Shown here: positions 16,880 to 26,734 of the stretch, one piece after another
Layout: each line of letters begins with the position of its first letter
How positions within the stretch are numbered: the stretch's first letter is position 1
Origin: an uncultured bacterium
GTDB lineage: Bacteria; Verrucomicrobiota; Lentisphaeria; Victivallales; UBA1829
Reading direction: 5' to 3'
Length of the DNA stretch: 39,641 nt
Assembly: GCA_949297765.1 (NCBI GenBank)
Contig: CASFTV010000031.1
Location: 1-39,641 of the forward strand
The notes under the pieces: model-generated
The model's database searches: none
What the model saw: only the letters and a program-made list of their open reading frames with translations
Told to the model about the DNA's origin: nothing
Translations under genes and position numbers: made by a program

Positions 16880-19800
16880 ATGCGTAAGATCGGTATGATG
16901 GCTGCAGGGATTCTGCTGTCCGTTTCCGCTCAGGCGGCGAACGTGATTGCGGAGAGCGGTTTTTCGGGAGCGGACCGGCTGGCGGAAGCCGGAGCCTCCA
17001 CGCCCGGGAAAGGAGTTTTTCAGGGCGTTCTGCCCGGCGGCTGGCGGGAGAACTTCACCAGCTGGACGACCTCCCGGGTGACAACGGCCCGGCAGCAGAG
17101 GGAACGTTCCCGTTTCTGAGTTTCAAGGTGCAGGAGATCGGAGGGGCGTCGCCTCAGTTTGTATATCCGCTTCCGCCGCTGCGGAAGGAGGGGGTGTATC
17201 GTCTGAGCGTTCTGGTCCGGAACCGTTCGTCAAAGGATGCGGCGCTTGCACTCCGAATGATTCCGGCACCGTACAGGACAGCCGGAACGATTCATATTCC
17301 GCCGTCGCGGAGCTGGAAATCTCTTTCGGGGATTCTCCGTCTGAAAGGCGGAAATGTGGATCCCGCGGGGCTTTTCCTGACTCTGAACGGCGTCGGCGAG
17401 CTGGATCTTCAGAAAGTTCTGCTGGAGGAGCTGACACCGGCGGAGGTCAAAGCCGCGGACGCCGCCGCGAGAACGATTCTTCAGACGGTCTTTTTTGTGG
17501 ATGCCAAAGACGGTTCCGGACAGGGGAAGGGGATGTTCCGCGGAGTTCTTCCCCCGCCGTGGCGTCAGGACTATACCCACTGGAATGCGGCTCGGGCGGG
17601 ATCGGAAATCATCAATCGCGGGCCGGAGCATTTTCTGCGTTTGAAGGTGGAATCGGGATCGCCGCAGTTTCTGGCGCCTCTTTCGAGGATTCGTCCGAAC
17701 CGGACATACCGGCTGACGGCATATTTCCGGAACCGGACCGGAGGAGCGGTCAAACTGAGTCTCCGCCTTCTTCCTCCGCCGTATTCCACGCTTGCTTCGG
17801 GGGCTTTGAAGCGGACGGATTCCTGGACATCGCAGACGATTTATTTCAAGACACAGACTTTTGATTCTGCGCTTCCCGTCGGTCTTCTTCTGAATCTGGA
17901 CGGCCCGGGGGATCTGGATCTTGTGACACTGAAGCTGGAAGAATTTGACGGAGCTGCCGCGCAGCTCCGCCGTCCATCCGCCGCATTGCCGAATGTTCTC
18001 CGCAGCAGCCGGTTTCCGCTGGGTCTTCCGCCCGGCTGGAATCGGATGCGCGGTTATGCGGACGGGAGCGTGAAATCGTCTCCGGATCTTCGGGGGCCTT
18101 CGGGAGAGGCTGCGCTGGTCCTGCGCTCCCGGAACGACGGACAGATCGGGCTGAGCAGCGAGCCGTTCAACGTTGCGGATCCTTCCGGGCTGCATCGTTT
18201 TTCGTTCTCCTGCCGGGGAAGGGGGAAGTTCCGGGCGGAGATCCGGTGCGAGGGGAAAACTCTTGCTTCTCTTCCCGTTTCCCCGGACGGAGAATGGAAA
18301 CGAATGCATCTGGATTTCCGGGTTCCTCCGGATGCGCTCGCCGTGGTGTTCCGGATTTTCGGAAGCGGAGAACTTGCGCTTGACGCTGTCCGCGCCGCGC
18401 CGGCCGGGAGCTCGGAATATCTTCCGGCAGGCGAATGTGAAATTGCGCTTGCTCTTCCGGAGTCGGAAACACAAGCCTGCGGTATTCAGTTCGAAGATGA
18501 AGCTCCGCGAATCCGCTATGCGGTCACGGGAAACTGTACGGGCGGCGTGCTGAGCGGAAAAATCGTGAATTTGTACGGGGAGGAGAAGGCGCTTTCTCCG
18601 ATTCCCCTGACGCCGGAGCGGACGTCCGGAACGCTCTCCTATGCGCTGTTTCCCGGAAGAACGCTCGGGCAGTTCCGTCTGGAGTTGAGTGTGCAGAAAG
18701 ACGGGCGTCCGGTATCTCCTCCGGCGGAGATGGTTGTTACCCGGATCGCCCGGCCGGAATACTGGAAGCGTGACGCGCCGGATTCTCCGTTCGGGATTCA
18801 TGTCCTTGCGGATGATCCCTCTCTGAAGGCGGTGAAGGCGGCGGGAATCAACTGGGTCCGTTTCCACGATGCCGGGACGGAGTATACCGGCTGGTTCTAT
18901 CTGGAAGGGGAAAAAGGGAAATGGCGCTTTCGGGATTCGGAGATTGACCGGTTCCGAAACAACCATCTGAAGATCTTTGGACAGCTCGGGACTGCGCCGA
19001 AATGGGCGAGCCATCTCTCCATTGCCGATACGGGCCGGAGCGGGATCGCCTATCATGACCGTTATTTTCAGCCGTTGAATCTGGAGGAGTTTGCCGCCTA
19101 TGTTTCCACCGTTGTCGGCCGCTACCGGGGAAAAATCGACGACTGGTTTGTCTGGAATGAACCGTGGGTTCCCGGCTGGTGGGGGATTGCGTATCGCAGG
19201 GATTCGAAGGATGGCGGATACGTCACGAGCGCGGATCCGCAGGCGGATTTCGCAAAATTGACCCGGACCGCGTATCGGCGGCGAAGAAACAGAATCCGGG
19301 CGCACTCATTTCCGGGTTCAACACCACTGCCGGAGCCGAAGGCCGCCGCTGGACTTCCGGAGTTCTCAAGTCCGGAGGCTTGGAGTGCTGCGATATCATT
19401 GACTTTCATTTTTATACAGCGAAGAAGACCGGTTTCCCCGGCGACGCCTGCTGGGAAGCGTGGACTCAGGCCCTCGGTCCGATTCTTGAAAAGAACGGCC
19501 GGATCGGGAAACCGGTGATTCTCTCGGAAGGGCAGGGGGCGAGTCTGGGAAGCGCCGCCGGCGACACGTCCATGCGCTATGCCGGATTCTACAATCGGAC
19601 ACTTCCCTGGAAGAACGAGGAGGATTTCAATTCCGTTGCGGAACGCAATGTCCGTTATATCGTTTCCTTTCTGAGTCTGGGAGTGAAGCGGATTTTTCTC
19701 TATTCCGCCCACTGCTACGAAGATTTTTCCCGTGCGCCGAGTTTTCTTGTTCTGTTCAACGCGGATGGTTCTCCGCATCCGATGCTTCCCGCCTGTTCCG

Positions 19801-20108
19801 CAATGGCCCGGCGTCTGGAAGACCGGGCGTTTCAAGTGCGTCTGGATCCGGGAAACGGGGTTCATGCGTATGTCTTTTCCGGCAAAAAGGGCGGGACGGT
19901 TGTGTTTACCGGTCCGGTGGCGTCCATGGAATCTCTTCTGAAGGCGGCGCGCGGGACGATGACGTTTTATGATCTCTACGGGAATCCGGTCGTATGGCCG
20001 CTCTCCTTCGGACAGGAACTGATCTACGGAGAGTTTTCCGGATCGCCCGATCCCGTAATTTCTCTTCTTTCGACCAAACAGGGAGGACACAATGAACCGA
20101 AACAATAA
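16880..20108 (+). pseudogene. Large secreted clan-A-like glycoside hydrolase with repeated carbohydrate-binding-like modules, two frameshifts (cassette A)
   Basis: Repairing two single-base losses gives about 1076 residues. Signal peptide: RKIGMMAAGILLSVSAQAA. Two related modules follow: GVFQGVLPGGWRENFTSW and GMFRGVLPPPWRQDYTHW, each leading to a SPQF beta-core. A third, more distant one starts LPPGWNRMRGYADG. The C-terminal TIM barrel has VWNEPWVPGWW (acid/base Glu near 761) and VILSEGQGA (nucleophile Glu near 883), the two-glutamate pattern of clan GH-A (GH39/GH5-like). Frameshift 1 is near 17095-17105, where the frame stops at 17119 but EGTFPFLSFKVQE continues in another. Frameshift 2 is near 19275, where TAYR is followed by AAKKQNPGALISGFN in another frame. 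The last codons overlap the prepilin gene. ATG 16880 follows AGAGGAGAAG. Family assignment below clan level is not possible by eye. Confidence 0.8.
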
Positions 20109-20868
20109 TCCGATGTACGGAAAACGTCCCGTACAGAAATTTACTCTTGTGGAATAGCTGATCGTTGTTCTGATCATCGCCATCCTTGCGGGGCTTCTGC
20201 TTCCGGCGCTGAACAAGGCCCGCATGCGGGCGCGGCAGACGCAGTGTATGGGAAATCTGAAGCAGATTTCCGGCGCGACCCATGTGTATATCGAGGACAA
20301 TTCCGGATTTATTCCCTACGCTTTTCTGGATGTGAACAACATCTCCTGGGACGACCTTCTCGGGATCGGCCGTTATGACGGCCGTGATCTCACCTGGGCG
20401 GATGCTTCCGCGATTCCGCTGCCGTTTCATCGCCGGACCACGAATCTGTACATGTGTCCGGAGCACATCAAAAATGATTCGAGCCGCCGTTCCTATTCCA
20501 TTGTCAGTTCCCATGTGGCGGGCAGCGTGGCGGCTCCGGGAAATCCGGAAAATACGCACGGAATCGCCTTCCGGGGATGGTCCATGAAACTTTCCCGGGT
20601 TCCGGAGGCCTCCCGGACCCTGATGTACGCGGAACGCCCCGCCGACACCAATTACATCAGCGACGGCTCCTGCAACAACATCAACTCCGTTGCCGACCAG
20701 TGCGGTCCGGGAGCGGAGCTGGTGATCGCCCGTTCTCACATGGGGCGTCACATTTACGTTTTTGTGGACGGACACCTGGAGACCCATTTCCCGATGGCGA
20801 CGATCAATCCTCAGGGCGGCACCATGGAGAATCCGAAGGGAATCTGGACCTGGACCCGCGGAGACTGA
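20092..20868 (+). pseudogene. Prepilin-like H-X9-DG protein with an in-frame amber codon in its signal (cassette A)
   Basis: ATG 20092 follows AGGGAGGACAC. The frame reads a short basic leader, then KFTLVE, a TAG stop at 20155-20157, then LIVVLIIAILAGLLLPALNK and on to 20868. Its relatives have FTLVELLIV or FTLIELLIV, so TAG replaces one leucine codon right after the conserved glutamate, the residue guiding prepilin peptidase and assembly. The rest is intact: a single hydrophobic helix, a globular domain, and near the end HMGRHIYVFVDG, an exact H-X9-DG motif typical of large prepilin-like families in planctomycetes and Lentisphaerae. One base change (for example TTG to TAG) would explain the lesion. 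The start overlaps the hydrolase end by 17 bases, implying one operon. Without read-through no membrane-anchored product is made. Confidence 0.85.
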
Positions 20869-20928
20869 TTCCCATATTTTCTTTTCGGTTTTTCCCTTTT
20901 CTTTTCCCGCCGCCACCTCCGGTCCGTT

Positions 20929-23900
20929 TCAGGGCAGGAGGAGCAGGTCTTTGTAAAGATGGGGATTCCGGAAGGGTTCGGTTCCTTTCGGGGCGAGCGT
21001 GAGACCGTCCTTGCGTCCCTTGCCGTCGTCATCGTTGATCAGGAGGGAGAAGCCGAAGGAAGTGCCTTCCCGGAAGGAGATGTAGGGCAGCGTGGCGGCG
21101 GGGAAGAAGACGTGGTAGATCAGGGTGTGGGCATCGGGACGCTCGCAGGAGAGCTGGAGAGCGGAGTCGATGCCGCAGGTCTGATTGCCTTCTCCGATGA
21201 AGCGGGCGTCGCTGCCGTGGTTCAGATAGGCGACGGGGGTTTTCCCGTGGAGGAGTGAGAGGATGTAATCGCAGTCGTCTCCTTCATTTTTTCCTTCCTT
21301 CCCGGAGGTGGGGGTGGCGTCCCGTTTCATGTCGAAATAGACCTGAACGGAGTCGTTCTGCCAGGCGGCGGGGGCGTTGTCCGGGAAGACGAAGCGGTTG
21401 TCATGGACCCGAACGGAGAGACCGAAGCCGTCGCGATTCCACCAGGTGCGGAACTGGGCGGAGAGATCGTCGTTTCCGCTCCATTTTTCCGTCGGGTTGT
21501 AATTGGTGCTGAGGTTGTCGCTGTTCAGGGGGATCCAGGGGACGTCCCTGCCGTTTGCCGAGCGGGGCGCGAACAGGACGGAAAGCGAGGTCCGTTCCGT
21601 GGAGTGCCCGAACCGGGAGCGGAGAGTCGCTTTGAACTCATACCGTTCCATCGGACGCATGTTCGACTGAAGAATCGGGAAGGAGAGAATCCGTTTTTCT
21701 CCGGGGGCGAGGGCAAGAGCGACTTTTGTCCGTTCCAGCTGAATTTCCTTCGGAATTCCGGTCAGTTCGACTTCCAGTTGCTCGGATTTGTTCGTCCGGT
21801 TGCTCAGCGTCAGATTCAGCGTATTTTTCCCGCCCATGGAAAGACGGAGGGCAAACGGTGCGCCCAGATCCCGGAATTCCAGATTGTTCAGGATGGCCTT
21901 CCAGTTTTTCACCGGGATTCGCAGATAGATCGGAGCAATGGAGATCGGAGCCGTCGCGGATTGAATCCGGTTGCCGAAGAAATCGAAGGCGTGGACGTTT
22001 TCCGGAATGGTCATGGAGCCTTTTGTCGCCGGATCCAGCGTGCAGAGCGTGACGAGTGTGCCGCCGGGGGCGTTCGGGAAGGCAAAACTTTTGACGGCCT
22101 CTCCGAGATTGAGCTCTTCTCCCCGTCCGGCGTTGGAGAGGATCTCCTGCGCGGCGTTGACGGCGGCAAGACTGTCGAAGACCATCTGCTCCTTCTGCCC
22201 CGGGATTCCATGGAGGAAGTAACCCAGCACCATGGAGGACCATTTTGCTCCGGCAGCCGCATGATGGATGAGGTTGTCGACACAGACGGCGGCATGTTCC
22301 AGTTCCGTATCTTTGAAGTAGTGCCGGCTGACCTCGGCGTCGTGATCAGGCAGACCGCTTCCGCGGAAACCGAAATACTGTTCCGTATTCCAGATGGGGA
22401 TGTCGCGTCCGAATTTTTCTTTCAGAGCCTTGCGGTACTCCATGATTTTCCCATAGAGATTGAAGAGACTGGGGGATTCGCAGTATCCATGGAAGGCGTA
22501 GATGTCGATGGCGTTAGCGCCGCCGCTTTCCAGAAACTGGAAACCGTAATCCCGCCATGCGACGGGTCCGAGAATTTTGATGGAGGGATCGACCTCCCGG
22601 ATCACCTTGCGGGCGATCTGATAATAGCGGGCGACCTTCTGGGGAGACATGGTTGGCAGATTTTTCTTTTCTCCCTTCTGATATCTCCAGAGTTCGGGTT
22701 CGTTGAAGAGCTCCACGCCCTGAATGCCTCCTTTCAGCTTTGTAATACTCTCCCGGATCTGTGCGGCAAACGATTTTTCCAGTTCCGGTGTGATGGTTGG
22801 GTTGACGGCAAAGTCGGCGTTCTGGTCCTGGATTCCCGGCAGACTCAGAACGTTGAATTTATGATGGTTCAGAAATGTTTTCCGGAATTCCGGTTCCGTT
22901 TGCAGATCCAGTACTTCCTTTCCGAAAAAACGGGTGTAGGTCATCTGCTGAAAACCGAAGATCTTCTTGAGCAGATCCGGGTCGTACTTCTTCTGAAACG
23001 GCGAAAGGTGGCCGGCGAGGGGCGGATCGGAAAGAGTCAGAGCGGAGAGATCTTTCAGAACCGCATATCGGAATTCGCTTTTTTTTCCCTCCGCGGTCAG
23101 CGTGATGTGAAAGACCCCGCGCTGTCCGTCCGGATTGACCGTGAAACGTTTTTTCTGATCGCCTTTTCCGGAAAAACGGAATGTTTCCGTTCGGATGGTC
23201 TTCCCGAAGGCGTCGGAGAGTGTCAGTTGGACGGTCAGCGGGTCCGGAGTCCGTTTTCCGGGCAGGACCCGGAGTTCAAGCGGTGCATTGCGTTCGGTGT
23301 CGAACAGAATGTTCCGGCCGGTGATCCCCATTTCCAGTTCCGGTTCCAGCCAGTGGTCCGTTTTGCCTTCTGTGACCTGGACCTGCTCAATCTGGACGGG
23401 ATTGTCTCCCGCGTCCAGCCGCAGATACATCCGGTTGTAGAGGGAAGGTTTTGATGTCCCGGAGAAAAGACAGGTCTGATATTCATCGGTCAGTTCAAAT
23501 CGTTTGAAAAAGAAGTTCCATTTTCCATCAATGAGAAAGGCGGAACAGGTTGCTTTTTTTCCGGGAATGGCGTTTTTCATCCGGATCCGTGCGGTATAAG
23601 GCTTTCCGGGAGTCACGGAAAATGTGCGGGACTGCAGAAGGGTTCCCGGTGCGATGATCAGGGTGTCTCCGAGCAGGTAGGGCCTTTTTTCGTTCTGGTG
23701 AGCTTTGAGGAATTTTCCGGAAGAATACGACCCCTCGTCGCCTCGGAGCTGCCATCCGAGAGTGCCGAAATGGAAGGAGGGATTGAAGATCCGGTTTTCT
23801 TTCCGGTTTTCTGCTGTCGGGGGGACGGGATGAACGATCAGTTCAATCTGTCCGATCAGAATATCGCTGTTCGGCGCAACGTCGATGCGCGGCCAGAAAA

Positions 23901-24690
23901 ACGGACTTTTTGCTTTCAGGGGAACGGGAAGGCGGAGAGAGAATTTCTGCCAGTTTTTGTTGAGAGAAAAACTCTTGCTTCCTCCCCATGCGTATCGGTC
24001 GCCAATCAGAAGCAGAGTCATGGCTGCGGAATCGGAGAGCGCACGGGCATGAACCGTCAGTTCAAGATTTCCTTCCCGAGGGAGCGGAAAGTTCATTCCC
24101 TGAATGCAGGCGGCTTTTCCTGCCGCTTTGAGGCGCATGACGGTCGAAGCATTTTGAAATCCGAATTCTCCGGTCAGTCCGCACTCATTTGTGTATCCGG
24201 AGTATTTTCTCCACTGTGCGGGAATGGTGCCGGGGTCGCCGGAAAAGAATCCATTGTTCAAAAGAAGATTCCGTCCGGGTTCCGGACGATAGGGTTTTGT
24301 TCTGATCGTCTTGATTTGCAGGGACTTGAAACTTCCGGTTGCAGCCGATTTGTTCAGAATCAGCGTCACTCGTCCCGGCGTTTTCAGAATGATCGGGAGA
24401 GTCAGGGGCGTCCATGAGGAGTGGATTGGGATCGTTTGCGGAAGAGCCGGTTTTTCCTCCGTTTTCGGATCGGTTTCCACAGAAACGGAAATGGCGGCGT
24501 TCGGAGATGGGGAATCGGCGCGAAGCTCTGTCGTAATCAGATGGTTCCCTGCAAGGAGGTTTTCCGGGATTTCGATTCGCCGGTAAAGAGTATTTTTTGC
24601 AGAAGGAGTCAGTGTCATTTCGACGGCAGGTTCCGATGCAGGGAGGAGCTGTGTACAGAATGCGACGGAAAGAAAAAATGCGAGTTTCAT
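20929..24690 (-). CDS. Giant secreted clan-A-like glycoside hydrolase with C-terminal CBM9-like domain (cassette B)
   Basis: A 1253-residue exported protein. Signal peptide: MKLAFFLSVAFCTQLLPAS. Two or more beta-sandwich, carbohydrate-binding-like modules occupy about 25-480 (for example NNGFFSGDPGTIPAQWRKYS and NPSFHFGTLGWQLRGDEG). A TIM barrel from about 540 to 880 contains VELFNEPELWRY (acid/base Glu near 661) and IPIWNTEQYFGF (probable nucleophile Glu near 769). Ig-like linkers follow. The last 210 residues (DLSAQFRTWWNRDGFGLSVR, AWQNDSVQVYFD) resemble the CBM9-like domains that end many such enzymes. It likely cleaves a polysaccharide at the cell surface or in the periplasm. The start lies 29 bases after the prepilin-like gene with AAGGA before ATG. 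The exact GH family is uncertain; GH39-like is my best guess. Confidence 0.82.
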   Translation of the reverse strand: MKLAFFLSVAFCTQLLPASEPAVEMTLTPSAKNTLYRRIEIPENLLAGNHLITTELRADSPSPNAAISVSVETDPKTEEKPALPQTIPIHSSWTPLTLPIILKTPGRVTLILNKSAATGSFKSLQIKTIRTKPYRPEPGRNLLLNNGFFSGDPGTIPAQWRKYSGYTNECGLTGEFGFQNASTVMRLKAAGKAACIQGMNFPLPREGNLELTVHARALSDSAAMTLLLIGDRYAWGGSKSFSLNKNWQKFSLRLPVPLKAKSPFFWPRIDVAPNSDILIGQIELIVHPVPPTAENRKENRIFNPSFHFGTLGWQLRGDEGSYSSGKFLKAHQNEKRPYLLGDTLIIAPGTLLQSRTFSVTPGKPYTARIRMKNAIPGKKATCSAFLIDGKWNFFFKRFELTDEYQTCLFSGTSKPSLYNRMYLRLDAGDNPVQIEQVQVTEGKTDHWLEPELEMGITGRNILFDTERNAPLELRVLPGKRTPDPLTVQLTLSDAFGKTIRTETFRFSGKGDQKKRFTVNPDGQRGVFHITLTAEGKKSEFRYAVLKDLSALTLSDPPLAGHLSPFQKKYDPDLLKKIFGFQQMTYTRFFGKEVLDLQTEPEFRKTFLNHHKFNVLSLPGIQDQNADFAVNPTITPELEKSFAAQIRESITKLKGGIQGVELFNEPELWRYQKGEKKNLPTMSPQKVARYYQIARKVIREVDPSIKILGPVAWRDYGFQFLESGGANAIDIYAFHGYCESPSLFNLYGKIMEYRKALKEKFGRDIPIWNTEQYFGFRGSGLPDHDAEVSRHYFKDTELEHAAVCVDNLIHHAAAGAKWSSMVLGYFLHGIPGQKEQMVFDSLAAVNAAQEILSNAGRGEELNLGEAVKSFAFPNAPGGTLVTLCTLDPATKGSMTIPENVHAFDFFGNRIQSATAPISIAPIYLRIPVKNWKAILNNLEFRDLGAPFALRLSMGGKNTLNLTLSNRTNKSEQLEVELTGIPKEIQLERTKVALALAPGEKRILSFPILQSNMRPMERYEFKATLRSRFGHSTERTSLSVLFAPRSANGRDVPWIPLNSDNLSTNYNPTEKWSGNDDLSAQFRTWWNRDGFGLSVRVHDNRFVFPDNAPAAWQNDSVQVYFDMKRDATPTSGKEGKNEGDDCDYILSLLHGKTPVAYLNHGSDARFIGEGNQTCGIDSALQLSCERPDAHTLIYHVFFPAATLPYISFREGTSFGFSLLINDDDGKGRKDGLTLAPKGTEPFRNPHLYKDLLLLP

Positions 24691-24719
24691 TGTTGTAAAT
24701 CCTTATATAAGTTTATGAT

Positions 24720-25460
24720 TTATAACGTGATATACCAGTAGTACTGAGGTTTTCCCTGCCGACCGTAATTCAAGTGTATGCGGCTCATCCAGGAGACGTG
24801 TCCGTCCGCCCAGTTGATGTTGGCTCCGTTGTTGTGACGGTTGCCGACCCATTCTTCGCTGGAACTCCGGGCAAAGGGTTCCCATGCGATGGACTGGGCC
24901 ACATCTCCGATCTCCGCATCCGTTGTATCCGCGGTGACGACCGTTTCACTCGGCGATTTCCCTTTGATGCTGTTCAGACGTTTGCGCTGATCCTCACTTT
25001 TACCCCAGCCGCGAAAAGGCCAGTCCGATGCTGCAAGTCCGTAACTGTATGGTGTCAAAGGATTGATGTTTCCAGAATCCGTATTTGGAAGAAGGGTTTT
25101 CTCACACCAGAAAACCGCTGTTTTCCCGCAAACCCGGCTGCGGTTGACGGAAATTTCTCCGCTGAGATGGCGGATCCCAAGATAGGGGGCGATGGCATAA
25201 CGCCAGTAATAGTGAACAGCGAAAGTCGCTTCGGAAGAACTGACCGGCATCCAGTCCTCCATCTCTCCGGCATATTGCTGAACGGCGAATCCCTGCTGCT
25301 TTAAGTTGCCCGTACATTTTGCTGCATACCCTTTCTCGCGAGCGGATTTCAGTGCGGGAAGAAGAAGGGAAGATAGGATTGCAAGAATTGCGATGACGAT
25401 TAAAAGTTCTATCAAAGTAAATGGATCATTCTTTAGATGGAGTGTTTTTTTCTTCTTCAT
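24720..25460 (-). CDS. Prepilin-like protein with type IV pilin signal and H-X9-DG motif (cassette B)
   Basis: A 246-residue protein. A basic leader [13 protein letters not shown] precedes [20 protein letters not shown], a textbook class III (prepilin) signal cleaved before Phe by prepilin peptidase and N-methylated. The globular domain holds paired cysteines and ends with [12 protein letters not shown], exactly H-X9-DG, followed by HVSW. Such proteins form or decorate pseudopili of type II secretion or type IV pilus machines; in Lentisphaerae their partners are mostly unknown. ATG 25460 overlaps the regulator stop as ATGA and follows GGAGAAA, so it is translated with the regulator. The giant hydrolase follows after 29 bases. 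An open frame extends upstream to 25604 but lies inside the regulator gene and is not needed. Confidence 0.92.
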   Translation of the reverse strand: MKKKKTLHLKNDPFTLIELLIVIAILAILSSLLLPALKSAREKGYAAKCTGNLKQQGFAVQQYAGEMEDWMPVSSSEATFAVHYYWRYAIAPYLGIRHLSGEISVNRSRVCGKTAVFWCEKTLLPNTDSGNINPLTPYSYGLAASDWPFRGWGKSEDQRKRLNSIKGKSPSETVVTADTTDAEIGDVAQSIAWEPFARSSSEEWVGNRHNNGANINWADGHVSWMSRIHLNYGRQGKPQYYWYITL

Positions 25461-26566
25461 TGTTTTTCTCCTTTCGATAGATTGTTGTATGGATTCAGTG
25501 CGGTTTTTCGGATGGTCAGCCGGGTGGGAACCCGGATGATTGTCGTAGTTTGTTCCCCGGAACGGATTTTTTCGAGAAGCAGACGGGCTGCAAGCAGAGC
25601 GCATTGAGTGTTGTCAACGGAAATGGAGGTGATGGTCGGTTCGGAGAAGGGGTGAAAACCGTTGCCTTCCGAGTTGTCGTAACCGATAATTTCATAATCT
25701 TTCCCGAAGAGCAGACCGACGGAGTTCAGGGCGGAAATAATGTCGGATGAAAACGTGTCGGAACAGGAAATGATCAGTTTGCCCCGGCACTCCTTTGAGA
25801 GACGCCTTCCCAGGACATAGGCGTTCTGCAAATTTGCGTTGAACGCAATCGTATGGATCTGTTCCTGCGTGTATCCGTTTTCCAGGGCCGCTTTCTGAAA
25901 GGCATTCTTTCGGGCCTCTCCGTTTCGATGGTTTCCGTAGATGATAATGATTCCTTTATAGCGGATCCGGGCAATCTGAAAAATTTTCCGGATCCCGGAA
26001 AGGTGATCCGCCAGAACCTGCGAAACCGGCTCTTCCACCAGAAAGTCGCTTTGAAATACCACGCAGGGAATCGGAAGTTCCCGAACTGAAAAACAGTTGT
26101 CCAGATTGACCGCTACACCGGAAATCAGCAACCCGTCCAGTCCCGCGATTCGCCGGCGGAACGGAACGGTTTCATAAAAAAGTTCTTTGGAAAGCGGATC
26201 AATGGTGACATTTCTCCGTTTCAGATAATCCAGTGCCTGGTCGGCCGGGGCGTTCAGAAGCACATTGAGTTTCTCATTCCGGTTTTCGGAAATCGAACGC
26301 AGCGTGCAGCCAATCTTCAACGTCCGGAGCGACTGGGGGCGCGGGCCGACAAACGTTCCGCTGCCTCCAATCCGGTACACCGCTCCCTCTGCAACCAGAA
26401 CTCCGATCGCGTTCTGCGCCGTCTTCAGCGAAACGCCCCACTCGGCGGCAAGACCTTTCGCCGACAAAAGCGGTGTCCCAGGCTTCAGATGATTCCGATT
26501 GATCGTTTCCCGGATCGCCTGCGCAATTTTCCTGTACTGGATTTCCTTCGTAATACCGCTTTGCAT
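25457..26566 (-). CDS. GntR-type regulator with LacI-type sugar-binding domain (cassette B)
   Basis: A 369-residue regulator starting [20 protein letters not shown] behind AGGAAAGGAA. The GntR winged helix spans about residues 8-75 ([36 protein letters not shown]). The LacI/GalR-like effector domain runs from about 85 ([15 protein letters not shown]) to the end, including the characteristic [15 protein letters not shown] and [19 protein letters not shown]. It matches the layout of the cassette A regulator, so the two are probably paralogues. A TATAAT lies 31 bases upstream. The stop overlaps the prepilin-like start by 4 bases, so regulator, prepilin and hydrolase form one operon likely controlled by this protein in response to a sugar. 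Confidence 0.88.
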   Translation of the reverse strand: MQSGITKEIQYRKIAQAIRETINRNHLKPGTPLLSAKGLAAEWGVSLKTAQNAIGVLVAEGAVYRIGGSGTFVGPRPQSLRTLKIGCTLRSISENRNEKLNVLLNAPADQALDYLKRRNVTIDPLSKELFYETVPFRRRIAGLDGLLISGVAVNLDNCFSVRELPIPCVVFQSDFLVEEPVSQVLADHLSGIRKIFQIARIRYKGIIIIYGNHRNGEARKNAFQKAALENGYTQEQIHTIAFNANLQNAYVLGRRLSKECRGKLIISCSDTFSSDIISALNSVGLLFGKDYEIIGYDNSEGNGFHPFSEPTITSISVDNTQCALLAARLLLEKIRSGEQTTTIIRVPTRLTIRKTALNPYNNLSKGEKQ

Positions 26567-26596
26567 TCGTTGGTTTCCTTTCCTGGAGATCAATAT

Positions 26597-26602
26597 ATTA
26601 TA
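26597..26602 (-). promoter_or_regulatory. -10 element of cassette B operon
   Basis: A perfect TATAAT on the minus strand, 31 bases before the regulator ATG. The -35 zone is a T-rich run without a clear TTGACA, which suggests that an activator or an UP-like element may help. Confidence 0.55.
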
Positions 26603-26679
26603 TCCCGGAAAGAAAAACAAAAAAAAAATTCAGAAAAAAAAACTTCTACGCACAAAAATAACGATTTCAGGAGGAAAAA

Positions 26680-26701
26680 CCGATATCCTTCCGATATCCT
26701 T
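26680..26701. repeat. Perfect tandem duplication of an 11-base unit upstream of cassette B
   Basis: CCGATATCCTT occurs twice back to back (26680-26690 and 26691-26701), each unit containing the palindrome GATATC. The spacing equals about one helical turn. It lies about 80-100 bases upstream of the cassette B -10 element and just past the 3' end of the ABC-F gene. Confidence 0.8.
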
Positions 26702-26734
26702 TGGAAGCAGGGGGGAAAAACGGAAAAATCCGGA

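Noticed and set aside
17230-19305. 691-codon minus-strand frame opposite the broken hydrolase
   Set aside because: The hydrolase motifs (NEP, SEG, repeated modules) are on the plus strand; the minus product is Arg-rich and featureless.
20155-20157. Pyrrolysine or selenocysteine decoding of the in-frame stop
   Set aside because: TAG excludes selenocysteine. The site is in a hydrophobic helix where relatives have Leu, with no sign of a functional residue there; a point mutation is simpler.
21403-23454. 683-codon plus-strand frame opposite the cassette B hydrolase
   Set aside because: Antisense shadow without signal, motif or ribosome site.
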